In this document: positions 46,646 to 55,534 of the stretch, in pieces
Layout of the letters: every line of letters starts with the position of its first letter
Numbering within the stretch: the first letter of the stretch is position 1
Origin: Crenothrix sp. D3
GTDB taxonomy: Bacteria; Pseudomonadota; Gammaproteobacteria; Methylococcales; Methylomonadaceae
Reading direction: 5' to 3'
NCBI GenBank assembly: GCA_002134785.1
Contig: MBQZ01000051.1
Span: forward strand, 1 to 64,000
DNA length: 64,000 bases
The notes under the pieces: model-generated
The model's input: only the letters and a program-made list of their open reading frames with translations
Databases searched by the model: none
Told to the model about the DNA's origin: nothing
Made by a program: the position numbers and the translations under genes

Positions 46646-47146
46646 TCAGCGTGCGAGTCTCCATCTGCTCGCGTTTCCTTCTTGTGGTTGCTGAACGTAT
46701 GGAGCGGGTGTTGGTTGAACGTATGGAGCGGGTGTTGGCTGAACGTATGGAGCAGATGTTGGCTGAACTTGAGAATAAGAATGATTTTGCGCTGTTTGCT
46801 TTTGCTGTGCGTCTAGCTTCGCCTGCTGCTCTTTTATTACCCTTTCCTGTGCGTTTAGTAGTCTTGTCTGCCTATCATCGCCGCTACTTGACGAACTCTT
46901 CTGTTGCCATAAATAGTTTCTTGCAACGATACTCGCTTGTTCTTGTTCTTGTATCTGTTTTTGTATTCTTAATTTTCGTATGATTTCAGTTATTCTCTCC
47001 CTACTTAAATTTATTGATAATGAATTATTAAACAGATACTGCTCGCTGCCAGAAAGAATGCCATCATTATTTGTATCGCCCTCAATATCGCTTGAATGAG
47101 CGATACCGCTAATTATAACCAGCATTAATGTGATTAATAATTTCAT
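46646..47146 (-). CDS. Secreted protein with EF-hand/dockerin-like loop and Q/P repeats
   Basis: Signal peptide; DTNNDGILSGSEQYLF; tandem QPTPAPYV. Confidence 0.6.
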   Translation of the reverse strand: MKLLITLMLVIISGIAHSSDIEGDTNNDGILSGSEQYLFNNSLSINLSRERITEIIRKLRIQKQIQEQEQASIVARNYLWQQKSSSSSGDDRQTRLLNAQERVIKEQQAKLDAQQKQTAQNHSYSQVQPTSAPYVQPTPAPYVQPTPAPYVQQPQEGNASRWRLAR

Positions 47147-47160
47147 TTGAAACGCCTAAC

Positions 47161-47230
47161 TCGTAAGTCGGATTAGCGATAGCGTAATCCGCCGAATGTT
47201 TGTCATTTTCATGTGGCGCAATACGCTACG
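47161..47230. repeat. Dispersed repeat copy (GATTAGCGATAGCGTAATCCGCCGAATG...GGCGCAATACG)
   Basis: Related to 8746..8800 and 51484..51556. Confidence 0.6.
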
Positions 47231-47245
47231 CTACTGAACGCTTCA

Positions 47246-47629
47246 TTATTTTTGCAGGAGTTGTAATTGGTATTCCGCCTGCATACGGTATTTTTCTTGT
47301 TCATATTCTGCTTTAAGCCGTTCAGTTTCTACTTTTTGATCAACTTTTGCTTGGTTGTATTCACCCTGTTTACGATATTGGTACTCTTGTGGTGATTCTC
47401 TTCTTTCGGATTTGTTTTCATGTCGTTCATATCCATCATGTCTATCATAATCACGCGAATTCTGACTTGCTTGGGGGCTGGATCTGAAATTATCAAAACT
47501 GCCGCCATAGCCTGAGTAACCAGATGGATTGGCGTTTGACCGATAACCATCATCCCAACACCATGCCGCACTGGGTAACAATAACGCGCTTAATAACAAT
47601 AAACCTGTGATTAGAGAATGCGTGTTCAT
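47246..47629 (-). CDS. Secreted hypothetical protein with coiled-coil tail, related to 42781..44028 product
   Basis: Signal peptide; VETERLKAEYEQEKYRMQAEYQLQLLQK. Confidence 0.6.
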   Translation of the reverse strand: MNTHSLITGLLLLSALLLPSAAWCWDDGYRSNANPSGYSGYGGSFDNFRSSPQASQNSRDYDRHDGYERHENKSERRESPQEYQYRKQGEYNQAKVDQKVETERLKAEYEQEKYRMQAEYQLQLLQK

Positions 47630-47894
47630 GAATAATGTCCTTGAAAAAGTTTAAAAGCAGGTCGAGTCAAGTACCAATTTAACTGGTGAAGTATCCTAAA
47701 ACATTAAGACTGAATAGAGGCTGAATAGAGGCTGAATAAGAAAGAAGCCGTTGATGGCTTAACAAACGACGTATCATTAAAAAAGCTTACAGGGAATTGA
47801 AATCCAAATGGATGAAAACGATTCCTACATTTTTCAACGATAGGCTGTAATAATATAATTTATCCTCTAGCGACCATCACGATAACAAATCACC

Positions 47895-48785
47895 ATGAAA
47901 ACATTATGCACATTGATAGTCCTTGTTTTGTTGACAGGGTGTAGTAGTTTAAAATTTGCGCAGAGTGTTTATTCTGATGAGCCACAAGCAAAGGTGATAG
48001 CATCAGTTGATACGACCAATGCAGATAAAGCAAAAATATTAGTGCCTGTTCATGTGGATACCTTACCGCCACTGTCAATGACAGACTTCACCGAAAGCAC
48101 AAGCAAGCCATCAACAACGCCAACAGTTAATCCGAAAAAGCCAGTCAATCTGGAGCAGTTTTCCCCGTTCAGGATTCTTAAAGTTGGCTCGCGGGGTGAC
48201 GATGTGTTAACACTTAAAAAACAGCTTAACGAGCTTCATTATGATGTGGGTATCGTTGACGATTTTTATGACCAACAGACACGGCAGGGTGTCGTTGCGT
48301 TTCAGAAATACACCCAATTGGAGCGCACTGGCACTTACACGCTGGAAACGCAGAAAGCATTGCAAGTGGCAACGAACCCTGTAGGGCTTTATCCCCAATT
48401 GGGCTTACCTCGCGTCGAGATAGATATTACGCGGCAGGTGTTACTATTTTTTGATGCACAAGGACTCAATCGCGTTATCCCAGTGTCAACTGGCTCAAAT
48501 CGCAAGTATTGCGAAATATCAAAGAAATCTGGAAAAGAGATTTGCGGTGTAGCTCGTACACCACGAGGTCAATTTAGCGTTCAATGGAGAATTGCGGGCT
48601 GGCGTGAGAGCGATCTCGGAAAACTTTATAATCCTTTGTATTTCAATGGCGGATTTGCTATTCATGGTTCACCATCCGTTCCAGACCATAATGTATCTCA
48701 CGGGTGTGTCAGAATATCGATAGCAACAGCAATATGGTTTTACAACGCTATTCAAAACGGTACACCAGTCATCGTATTTGACTGA
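47895..48785 (+). CDS. L,D-transpeptidase (YkuD) lipoprotein with peptidoglycan-binding domain
   Basis: LTGCSS lipobox; GSRGDDVLTLKKQLNELHY; GFAIHGSPSVPDHNVSHGCVRIS. Confidence 0.92.
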   Translation: MKTLCTLIVLVLLTGCSSLKFAQSVYSDEPQAKVIASVDTTNADKAKILVPVHVDTLPPLSMTDFTESTSKPSTTPTVNPKKPVNLEQFSPFRILKVGSRGDDVLTLKKQLNELHYDVGIVDDFYDQQTRQGVVAFQKYTQLERTGTYTLETQKALQVATNPVGLYPQLGLPRVEIDITRQVLLFFDAQGLNRVIPVSTGSNRKYCEISKKSGKEICGVARTPRGQFSVQWRIAGWRESDLGKLYNPLYFNGGFAIHGSPSVPDHNVSHGCVRISIATAIWFYNAIQNGTPVIVFD

Positions 48786-48902
48786 TGTATAACTTTTTTG
48801 GGCTGTATGCGTAATATCAGTTATTCACATAGAGACTTTTCAGATTTTTAAAACCTGAAAAGTCTTGATTCTAACGTCTCCTCTATATCACTCAGGTTTT
48901 CA

Positions 48903-49784
48903 ATGCGTATTGCTTTAGCTTATATCAGCGTCATTTTACTGTGGGCAACAACGCCGCTGGCGATTAAATGGAGCATTGAAAGTGCGGGGTTTTTATTTGG
49001 CGTAACGGCACGAATGATTATTGGCACACTGTGTGTGTGGATAGTCTTGCTGTTATCAAAACACCGTTTAGTTTGGCATGGTAAAGCGCAATTAACCTAC
49101 GCGGCGGTAGCATTACAAATTTACGGCTCAATGTTAATCATCTATTGGGCGGCGCAGTTTATTCCGTCGGGTTGGATTTCTGTTATCTCAGGATTAAATC
49201 CCCTTATGACCGCCTTATTAGCCGCCATTTGGTTACAAGAACAACGTTTAACGCTGGGCAAATTATTGTCCTATTTAATGGGCATCGGCGGTTTAGCGAT
49301 TATGTTCGGTTCGGCATTGCAAATTAGTTATGAGGCAGTGCTGGGCATTGCTGGGGTTTTAATTGGAGTGTTGTTACACTCCATAAGTGCGGTGTGGATA
49401 AAACATATTGATGCAAAACTGCCTGCGTTGGTGCAGGTTGCAGGTGGTTTGTTATTAGCATTACTGGCATATCTACTGACTTGGCAGGTATTTGATGGGC
49501 AGTTGCCGACGGAAATATCGTTTATTAGTTTAGCCTCCATTCTTTATTTAGGTGTCGTGGCAACCACGCTGGGCTTTGTACTCTACTATTATTTGCTCAC
49601 GCAACTGGAAACCACCCAAGTCGCCTTAATAACGCTGGTCTGCCCCGTCATGGCATTGCTATTAGGACACACGGTGAATCATGAACTCATCACGCAAAAA
49701 ATTATTATCGGCACGACTTTAATTCTCGCGGCGTTGTTCATTCATTTATTTTTAGATTGGTTTTTGAAACTAAGGCGGCAATAA
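48903..49784 (+). CDS. EamA/DMT superfamily transporter
   Basis: About 10 hydrophobic segments; LLWATTPLAIKWSI; duplicated EamA pattern. Confidence 0.88.
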   Translation: MRIALAYISVILLWATTPLAIKWSIESAGFLFGVTARMIIGTLCVWIVLLLSKHRLVWHGKAQLTYAAVALQIYGSMLIIYWAAQFIPSGWISVISGLNPLMTALLAAIWLQEQRLTLGKLLSYLMGIGGLAIMFGSALQISYEAVLGIAGVLIGVLLHSISAVWIKHIDAKLPALVQVAGGLLLALLAYLLTWQVFDGQLPTEISFISLASILYLGVVATTLGFVLYYYLLTQLETTQVALITLVCPVMALLLGHTVNHELITQKIIIGTTLILAALFIHLFLDWFLKLRRQ

Positions 49785-49814
49785 ATCGCAGGTTCAACAC
49801 ACAACATAGCCAAG

Positions 49815-50357
49815 TTACCCATCAAAAAAACTTGATTCCGTTGAGTATTCACTGTTTATAGCTTCGGTCAGCAATGAATCTAATGATTCGCCTTGTTTAA
49901 ATCGTTCCACATGGCGATAGCACAGCTTTGCAAATGTCCCTTCAAGACACAAAGGGTCATTTTGATAGGTTTTATATTCACGCAGTATGCCTTTAACAGC
50001 ATTCAACTTTTTAGATAAAACAATGCGTTGTGGATTCAGTGTTTCTTTAATGAGTTGGCTCAATTTCAAAGCAAGCAGCGCGGGATTTGCTAAATAACTT
50101 TTAAAAATGGCATCGGTATTGGCTTTTAAATTTTCAAGATCATCGTCAATAAGCGTGTCGATAAAAATATTATTGATGATAATCACGCTGGCGTTGGCAT
50201 ACTCCTCAATCAGGTAATAATTTCCCGTTGCACCATCAAAATTCAACTCGTAATTAGGTACTGTGTCACCGAGGTAATAACTATCTAAAACGCAGTTGAG
50301 TTTTTTGGTTTGAATTTCTTTGCCATCGTCAGTATAGAAGCTATCGAACATTCCCAT
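49815..50357 (-). CDS. Hypothetical protein, last gene of TA-like operon
   Basis: 180-aa ORF MGMFDSFYTDDGKEIQTKKLNCVLDSYYLGD... Confidence 0.6.
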   Translation of the reverse strand: MGMFDSFYTDDGKEIQTKKLNCVLDSYYLGDTVPNYELNFDGATGNYYLIEEYANASVIIINNIFIDTLIDDDLENLKANTDAIFKSYLANPALLALKLSQLIKETLNPQRIVLSKKLNAVKGILREYKTYQNDPLCLEGTFAKLCYRHVERFKQGESLDSLLTEAINSEYSTESSFFDG

Positions 50358-50398
50358 TTTGTTCCCTCGTATTTAATTGTCTGAATGAATTCCACCTT

Positions 50399-50800
50399 CT
50401 ATTGCACCCTGACTTCATCCAACAACTCAGGATGGCGATCTAGCACTTTCAGCAACTTAACCAAGGCTAAAGGCGGTTTGGTTTTGCCTGTTTCATAACG
50501 TGAAAACGCATTCACACCGCCGCCAAAAATTTCAGCTGCTTCCTGTTGCCCCAACTCCAATTTTTTCCGCACAGAGGCAATAAAATCAGGATTCACTCTA
50601 GCGGCGTTCACCTGTTTATTAAAACTGAGCATTGCCGCACTAACCCGTTGCGATTCGATAGCATTCAAAACCACCTCATCACAGGCGGGACAAAAATCGC
50701 CCGTCACGTTCTCAATCACAGTAGATTCGCCTTTATAGGTATAAGGCAACTTGCGGCTGTCTGTTATCAATTCCGCCGCACCACACGCTAAACATTTCAT
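50399..50800 (-). CDS. MqsA-type antitoxin (zinc-binding N-terminus plus HTH)
   Basis: CLACGAAELI...VTGDFCPACDEVVL...LELGQQEAAEIFGGGVNAFSRYETGKTKPPLALVKLL. Confidence 0.9.
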   Translation of the reverse strand: MKCLACGAAELITDSRKLPYTYKGESTVIENVTGDFCPACDEVVLNAIESQRVSAAMLSFNKQVNAARVNPDFIASVRKKLELGQQEAAEIFGGGVNAFSRYETGKTKPPLALVKLLKVLDRHPELLDEVRVQ

Positions 50801-50811
50801 ATTACAACTCT

Positions 50812-51228
50812 TTATTTTGGCACTATCACAGCAGGATTTAAGCCTATCCGCATAGCACGTCTGGCAAACTTTTTATCATCAAAAGAAGCCACACTGTCAC
50901 ATTTTTTATAACTGGCATGATGTAACGCATCGGCAAAATCAAAGCCCAATTCAAAGTTATAAACAGCTTTTTCAATACTGGCTCTGTCTTCTAAGGTGAC
51001 ATACTCAAGTGATAGCAAATGCTGAAAAACGCTGATGATTTCAGCGGCAGTGAAACGATAATACCCACGCATCACCCATTCCAATTCTAACAGCACCGTT
51101 TTACAAACCATCAACGGCTGTTCTGATTCAATCAGTTTTCTCGCTAACTCGTGCTGTTTTTGTGCTTCGCTGTCGGCTTCGTCCTGAATGTAGTAACGCG
51201 CTAGAATATTGGTATCAAGTCCTATCAT
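50812..51228 (-). CDS. VapC-like PIN domain toxin
   Basis: MIGLDTNILARYYIQDE; ELEWVMRGYY; FADALHHASYKKCDSVASFDDKKFAR. Confidence 0.9.
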   Translation of the reverse strand: MIGLDTNILARYYIQDEADSEAQKQHELARKLIESEQPLMVCKTVLLELEWVMRGYYRFTAAEIISVFQHLLSLEYVTLEDRASIEKAVYNFELGFDFADALHHASYKKCDSVASFDDKKFARRAMRIGLNPAVIVPK

Positions 51229-51451
51229 GTTCTAATAAACTCGCAGGGTCAAAATCAGCGGGAACAGCGGCGCGGTTGGTTTTTAACATGGCAAAGCCTT
51301 TCGCAGATTGAGAGGCGTGAGGCATTGCTAAATCAGCTTGTGCAACGGTTTTATTTTTTGCTTGTTTTTCAAGTAAGAACTCATAAAAATCAATCAGTTC
51401 TTGTTGTAATGGTGAGGATAAAGGCGATAGGTCAAGGATGTGTGTTTGCAT
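51215..51451 (-). CDS. VapB-like (DUF2281-type) antitoxin
   Basis: Short protein LQQELIDFYEFLLEKQ... overlapping the PIN toxin start. Confidence 0.65.
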   Translation of the reverse strand: MQTHILDLSPLSSPLQQELIDFYEFLLEKQAKNKTVAQADLAMPHASQSAKGFAMLKTNRAAVPADFDPASLLEHDRT

Positions 51452-51483
51452 GATTTGCCTCGTTTTAATTAATAGTAGCGAGT

Positions 51484-51556
51484 GTTGTAGAGCGTGAGTG
51501 ATAGCGTAACACGCCGCATAGTAGTTGAAAAACATTCGGCGCAATACGTTTCACTA
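51484..51556. repeat. Dispersed repeat copy (GTGATAGCGTAACACGCCGC...CGGCGCAATACG)
   Basis: Related to 8746..8800 and 47161..47230. Confidence 0.6.
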
Positions 51557-51666
51557 TTGCGACCTATCGAGCTACGGGCTGTTTTTTGTGATATAACAAA
51601 ATTTAACAATTTGATTTGCAGCAGGCAGGTTAGATTGAAAAAACAATAAACACTGATACAGAAACA

Positions 51667-52992
51667 ATGGAGATAAATATTATGCGGCAGGCAGTTATCA
51701 TTATTCATGGCATCGGCGAACAAAAACCAATGGATACATTACGAAGTTTCGTAAGGAATATTGTTGGAGGTACTATTCGTAACAAGCCAGATAAAATGTC
51801 TTCTCTATTTGAGCTTAGGCGACTTCAAATTCCAAGCAAACATAACCAGCCCCTTACCGACTTTTATGAATATTATTGGGCTCACCATATGAGGGACACG
51901 AAGATCAGAACATTAATATCTTGGTGTCGTTCATTACTATTTAGGAAACCCTCTAATGTTAGTGACAAACTTTTAGTATATTACTATATTATGTGGGTGT
52001 TACTTTTAATGATAATTCCGATCATTTATCAAGCAATAAGTAGCATTTTTTTTGAAGACAATACAGATAGCTTATTTTTAATAACTAAAACAGCATTCAT
52101 ACTACTTATAGATTATAACATTTTACGCGTTGCTTACGGCACTATAGATGACGCAGCAAGATATTTAAACCCGCATCCCGATAATATTGTTCAGCGCAAT
52201 AAAATAAGGGAGGAAGGTATTAATCTAATTGACGCTTTACATAAGTCTAAGAAGTATAGTCGAATAGTTATTGTTGGGCATAGTCTTGGGTCGGTCATTG
52301 CATATGACTTAATTCGATTATATTGGTCAATGTCAGAGATGCCAAAAGAATATGTTTCAAAAAAGCAGGATTTATTGAAGCAGTTTTCAAATAACTGTGC
52401 AGATATATTTAAAGATGAAAATTTATCATGTAATTCCAAGGTCAATAAATATCAGGAATTACAGCTGAAAATATGGAAAGAGTTGCGAGAGTGCAATTGG
52501 CCTTGGCTTATTACTGACTTTATTACAGTTGGTTCACCTTTGACACATTCTGATATGTTGTTAACCAAAAACAAAAGAGAATTTACTGATAGAAAAATGG
52601 AAGGAGAATATCCAACGAGTCCACCACTAAGCAAGCATGAAATTTACTATAAACTAAATTATGAAACAGATAGAGGTACTCGCTCATTATTTACGCCCAC
52701 CCACTTTGTTCCTTTTATATGCACCCAATGGACAAACATCTATTTCCCTCATAATAGTCTGATAAAAGGGGATTTGGTCGGAGGCCCATTACAGCGACTT
52801 TTTGGCGAAGGAATACGAGATATTCCAGTTGGATTAAGTGGTCTTCGTGGCTTACTGAATTCTCATACGAAATATTGGCAATATAGTGAAAATCAACACA
52901 AAATAGACAACGTGCAACACCCTACAAACGCACTAAAGAATTCCATGAAAATAGATTGCAAGAGGGGGAAGATGACTTGGCCTGCACCATAA
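51667..52992 (+). CDS. Alpha/beta-hydrolase (lipase-like) with internal membrane segments
   Basis: AVIIIHGIGEQKPMDTLRSF; IVIVGHSLGSVIAYDLIRLYW nucleophile elbow; hydrophobic LVYYYIMWVLLLMIIPIIYQAI. Confidence 0.8.
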   Translation: MEINIMRQAVIIIHGIGEQKPMDTLRSFVRNIVGGTIRNKPDKMSSLFELRRLQIPSKHNQPLTDFYEYYWAHHMRDTKIRTLISWCRSLLFRKPSNVSDKLLVYYYIMWVLLLMIIPIIYQAISSIFFEDNTDSLFLITKTAFILLIDYNILRVAYGTIDDAARYLNPHPDNIVQRNKIREEGINLIDALHKSKKYSRIVIVGHSLGSVIAYDLIRLYWSMSEMPKEYVSKKQDLLKQFSNNCADIFKDENLSCNSKVNKYQELQLKIWKELRECNWPWLITDFITVGSPLTHSDMLLTKNKREFTDRKMEGEYPTSPPLSKHEIYYKLNYETDRGTRSLFTPTHFVPFICTQWTNIYFPHNSLIKGDLVGGPLQRLFGEGIRDIPVGLSGLRGLLNSHTKYWQYSENQHKIDNVQHPTNALKNSMKIDCKRGKMTWPAP

Positions 52993-53067
52993 TTATTTTG
53001 TAGAGTTTATATTCAGTGAATATGAGCTGCAAATTACGGAAAATGATGTTAATTCAAGAGGCAACGA

Positions 53068-54141
53068 ATGATGACAGTAACAAAGGATGGATCAATTATA
53101 GATTCGGAAGGAAAGGTAATCTTCTTCAGTACTGAGCGTTTCATAAACGACATTTGCTTGGGAGATTGTTGTTTTATCTGCGGTGTGAAACCGAGTGAAC
53201 GGGAGTTCAATAACGAGCATATTCTATCAAAATGGTTACTGCGCCGTTATAGTCTGTTTGACAGAACGATCACGCTCCCAAACGGAGCCACCGTTCGATA
53301 TGGTCAATACACTGTTTCGTGCTGTAAAGAATGCAATTCATTGATGGGCGAGGTTATTGAAAGACCAATCAGCCAAGTTGTGCGGAAAGGAAGGTATGCT
53401 ATCAACGATTTCGCCTCAAAAGATTATGGACTTAAGATGTTTGTTTGGATGGGGTTGATTTTTTTAAAGACCCATCTCAAGGATCGGACGTTTCGATTTC
53501 ATAGAGATACACGCAACGGTAAAGAACTAATAGCTGATGACTATGACTGGGAGTCCCTTCATCACATTCATAGCGTCATTCGTCGTTTCTATACTGGTTG
53601 CTTTGTTGAGAAAGAAGCAATTGGATCCTTCTTCACTATTCCAGTTAAGCCGCAAGCATCTCCAGATCGATTTGATTTTGGTAAGCTCTACCAAGCCCAA
53701 ACAATGCTATTGCGCTTAGATGATACAGCGATGTTGGTGGTTTTTGATGACGCTGGCTGTGCCATGAGGTACTTATGCCAAACGTTTGAAAGGATTACGG
53801 GGCCTGTGTCGGAGATACAATTACACGAGATTATGGCCGAACTGGCATTTTTGAATTTGCAGCTAAAGGAGCGACCACAATTCTGTACTGAATATGACAC
53901 AGTGAATGATACATGTCGAATTATCGGTATACGTCCTAAGCAGTTGGAGCGTAATCATGATCCACAGCTTCGAGGTAAACTGATGCTTGAAGCACTTAGG
54001 CAATTTTTACCGCATATGAGTGTACCTAATTACACTCAAGAGGAAGTATTAGAAGGGATCAAATCTGGCAATTTTAGTTTTCTGTTCAATGATGATGGAG
54101 AGTTCATTACAGATGGATTTACCCCATACCAGCCAACTTAA
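53068..54141 (+). CDS. HNH-type nuclease domain protein with about 250-aa uncharacterised C-terminus
   Basis: CCFICGVKPSEREFNNEHILSKWLLRRY...SCCKECNSLMGEVIE. Confidence 0.7.
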   Translation: MMTVTKDGSIIDSEGKVIFFSTERFINDICLGDCCFICGVKPSEREFNNEHILSKWLLRRYSLFDRTITLPNGATVRYGQYTVSCCKECNSLMGEVIERPISQVVRKGRYAINDFASKDYGLKMFVWMGLIFLKTHLKDRTFRFHRDTRNGKELIADDYDWESLHHIHSVIRRFYTGCFVEKEAIGSFFTIPVKPQASPDRFDFGKLYQAQTMLLRLDDTAMLVVFDDAGCAMRYLCQTFERITGPVSEIQLHEIMAELAFLNLQLKERPQFCTEYDTVNDTCRIIGIRPKQLERNHDPQLRGKLMLEALRQFLPHMSVPNYTQEEVLEGIKSGNFSFLFNDDGEFITDGFTPYQPT

Positions 54142-54242
54142 GACATAACCAGTACGATAAGATACGCTACATATAGGATGTACTGAGGTACGAAGCGCAT
54201 CGTTCGAGTTGACGCGAATGATGCGCCTCCTATCGTCGGCAC

Positions 54243-54503
54243 ATCCTATATTTACTGCAAGTCGCACTCTCGAAAAATCCAAAACAAGGCGACGTTGTAC
54301 AAGGTACGCAAGGCGTAAGAAAACTACGCTGGTCTCGTCAAGGTTCAGGAAAACGAAGCGGCGTGCGCATTTTGTACTATGTTCAGGATTCACAAGGACG
54401 AATCTGGCTGTTAACGGTTTATGCTAAAAGTGCGCAAGAAAATATCGCCACTTCAACTTTAAACGCTTTACGGGAGCTTGCCGACCATGCCGAAATTATC
54501 TGA
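54243..54503 (+). pseudogene. RelE/HigB-like toxin, 5'-truncated
   Basis: Frame read by eye: YLLQVALSKNPKQGDVVQGTQGVRKLRWSRQGSGKRSGVRILYYVQDSQGRIWLLTVYAKSAQENIATSTLNALRELADHAEII*, lacking a start and the N-terminal strand/helix. Confidence 0.8.
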
Positions 54504-54813
54504 AACCCAATTGCTAAAACGTGATGCAGCGCGTGATTTAAACGCAGAATTGCTGGAATCTATCAAGCAAATGAACGCTGGACAAATCGGGCGTGTTTCT
54601 ATTGTTACGCGCACAGGTCAGGTCATTGAATCACCTGTTGCCAAAGCACGCATAGCCTCCCGTTTATCACAAAGCCAGTTTGCCCAACTTTTAGGCATTT
54701 CTGTCCGTACGTTGCAAGAATGGGAACAAGGACGCAGACAACCTTCAGGAGCTGCAAAAACGCTGCTACGCGTGGCTGAAAATCATCCTGAGTATTTGCG
54801 CGAATTGGCTTAA
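54478..54813 (+). CDS. HigA-like HTH antitoxin (apparently intact)
   Basis: IASRLSQSQFAQLLGISVRTLQEWEQGRRQPSGAAKTLLRVAENHPEYL. Confidence 0.88.
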   Translation: MPTMPKLSETQLLKRDAARDLNAELLESIKQMNAGQIGRVSIVTRTGQVIESPVAKARIASRLSQSQFAQLLGISVRTLQEWEQGRRQPSGAAKTLLRVAENHPEYLRELA

Positions 54814-54874
54814 TCTAATCTACGACTGAACCCTGCAAGAAACTTCAAAGCACACAAAAATACCGAATCTGAAA

Positions 54875-55393
54875 ATGAAGACACTTACCGAAATCCATGC
54901 CGATATTGATGCCCGCGTAAAAACTATCAGTGACGATAATTCCGACTGGCTATGCCGCATGGGCTGTGATAACTGTTGTCGTCGGCTTGCTGAAATTCCA
55001 AGACTGACAGCAAAAGAATGGGAGTTGTTGCGGGATGGTCTCGCCGCGTTGCCACCTGAACAGCTTTTGGACATTGGGCTGGGCATTGCCGCGCTGGCTG
55101 AGCAGACTTCACGCCCTGTCATTTGTCCGATGTTGAACCAATCGCTAGGTGCTTGTAGGGTGTACGCGCATAGACCTGTGGCTTGTCGCACTTACGGTTT
55201 TTATGTTCAGCGTGATAAGGGGCTTTACTGTACGGAGATAGAAGCGCGTGTATCAGAGGGCGATTGGGCGACGGTGGTGTGGGGCAATCATGATGCGGTT
55301 GATCGCAGTCTCAACGCGCTGGGTGATAGCCGCGATTTGACTGAGTGGTTCGCGCTTTGGCAAAAACACACGAACCCAGCCGACATTTTTTAG
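54875..55393 (+). CDS. YkgJ family cysteine cluster protein
   Basis: CRMGCDNCCRRLAEIPRLTAKEWELL...CPMLNQSLGACRVYAHRPVACRTYGFY. Confidence 0.88.
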   Translation: MKTLTEIHADIDARVKTISDDNSDWLCRMGCDNCCRRLAEIPRLTAKEWELLRDGLAALPPEQLLDIGLGIAALAEQTSRPVICPMLNQSLGACRVYAHRPVACRTYGFYVQRDKGLYCTEIEARVSEGDWATVVWGNHDAVDRSLNALGDSRDLTEWFALWQKHTNPADIF

Positions 55394-55476
55394 GTCGGCT
55401 TTGGTAATAAATGACTGACTAGCAACTAAATACCAGCTCCCCAAATCTAAAAACACACTATAAATACATGACAATA

Positions 55477-55521
55477 GACCTTGAACAAATAGATAATGTG
55501 CTGATATTTTTTAAAATCTAA
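55477..55521 (+). pseudogene. Short third copy of the CDF gene 3' tail
   Basis: DLEQIDNVLIFFKI* versus DVKQINNVLIFFKI*, immediately upstream of argJ. Confidence 0.75.
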
Positions 55522-55534
55522 CGAGGATTAACCA

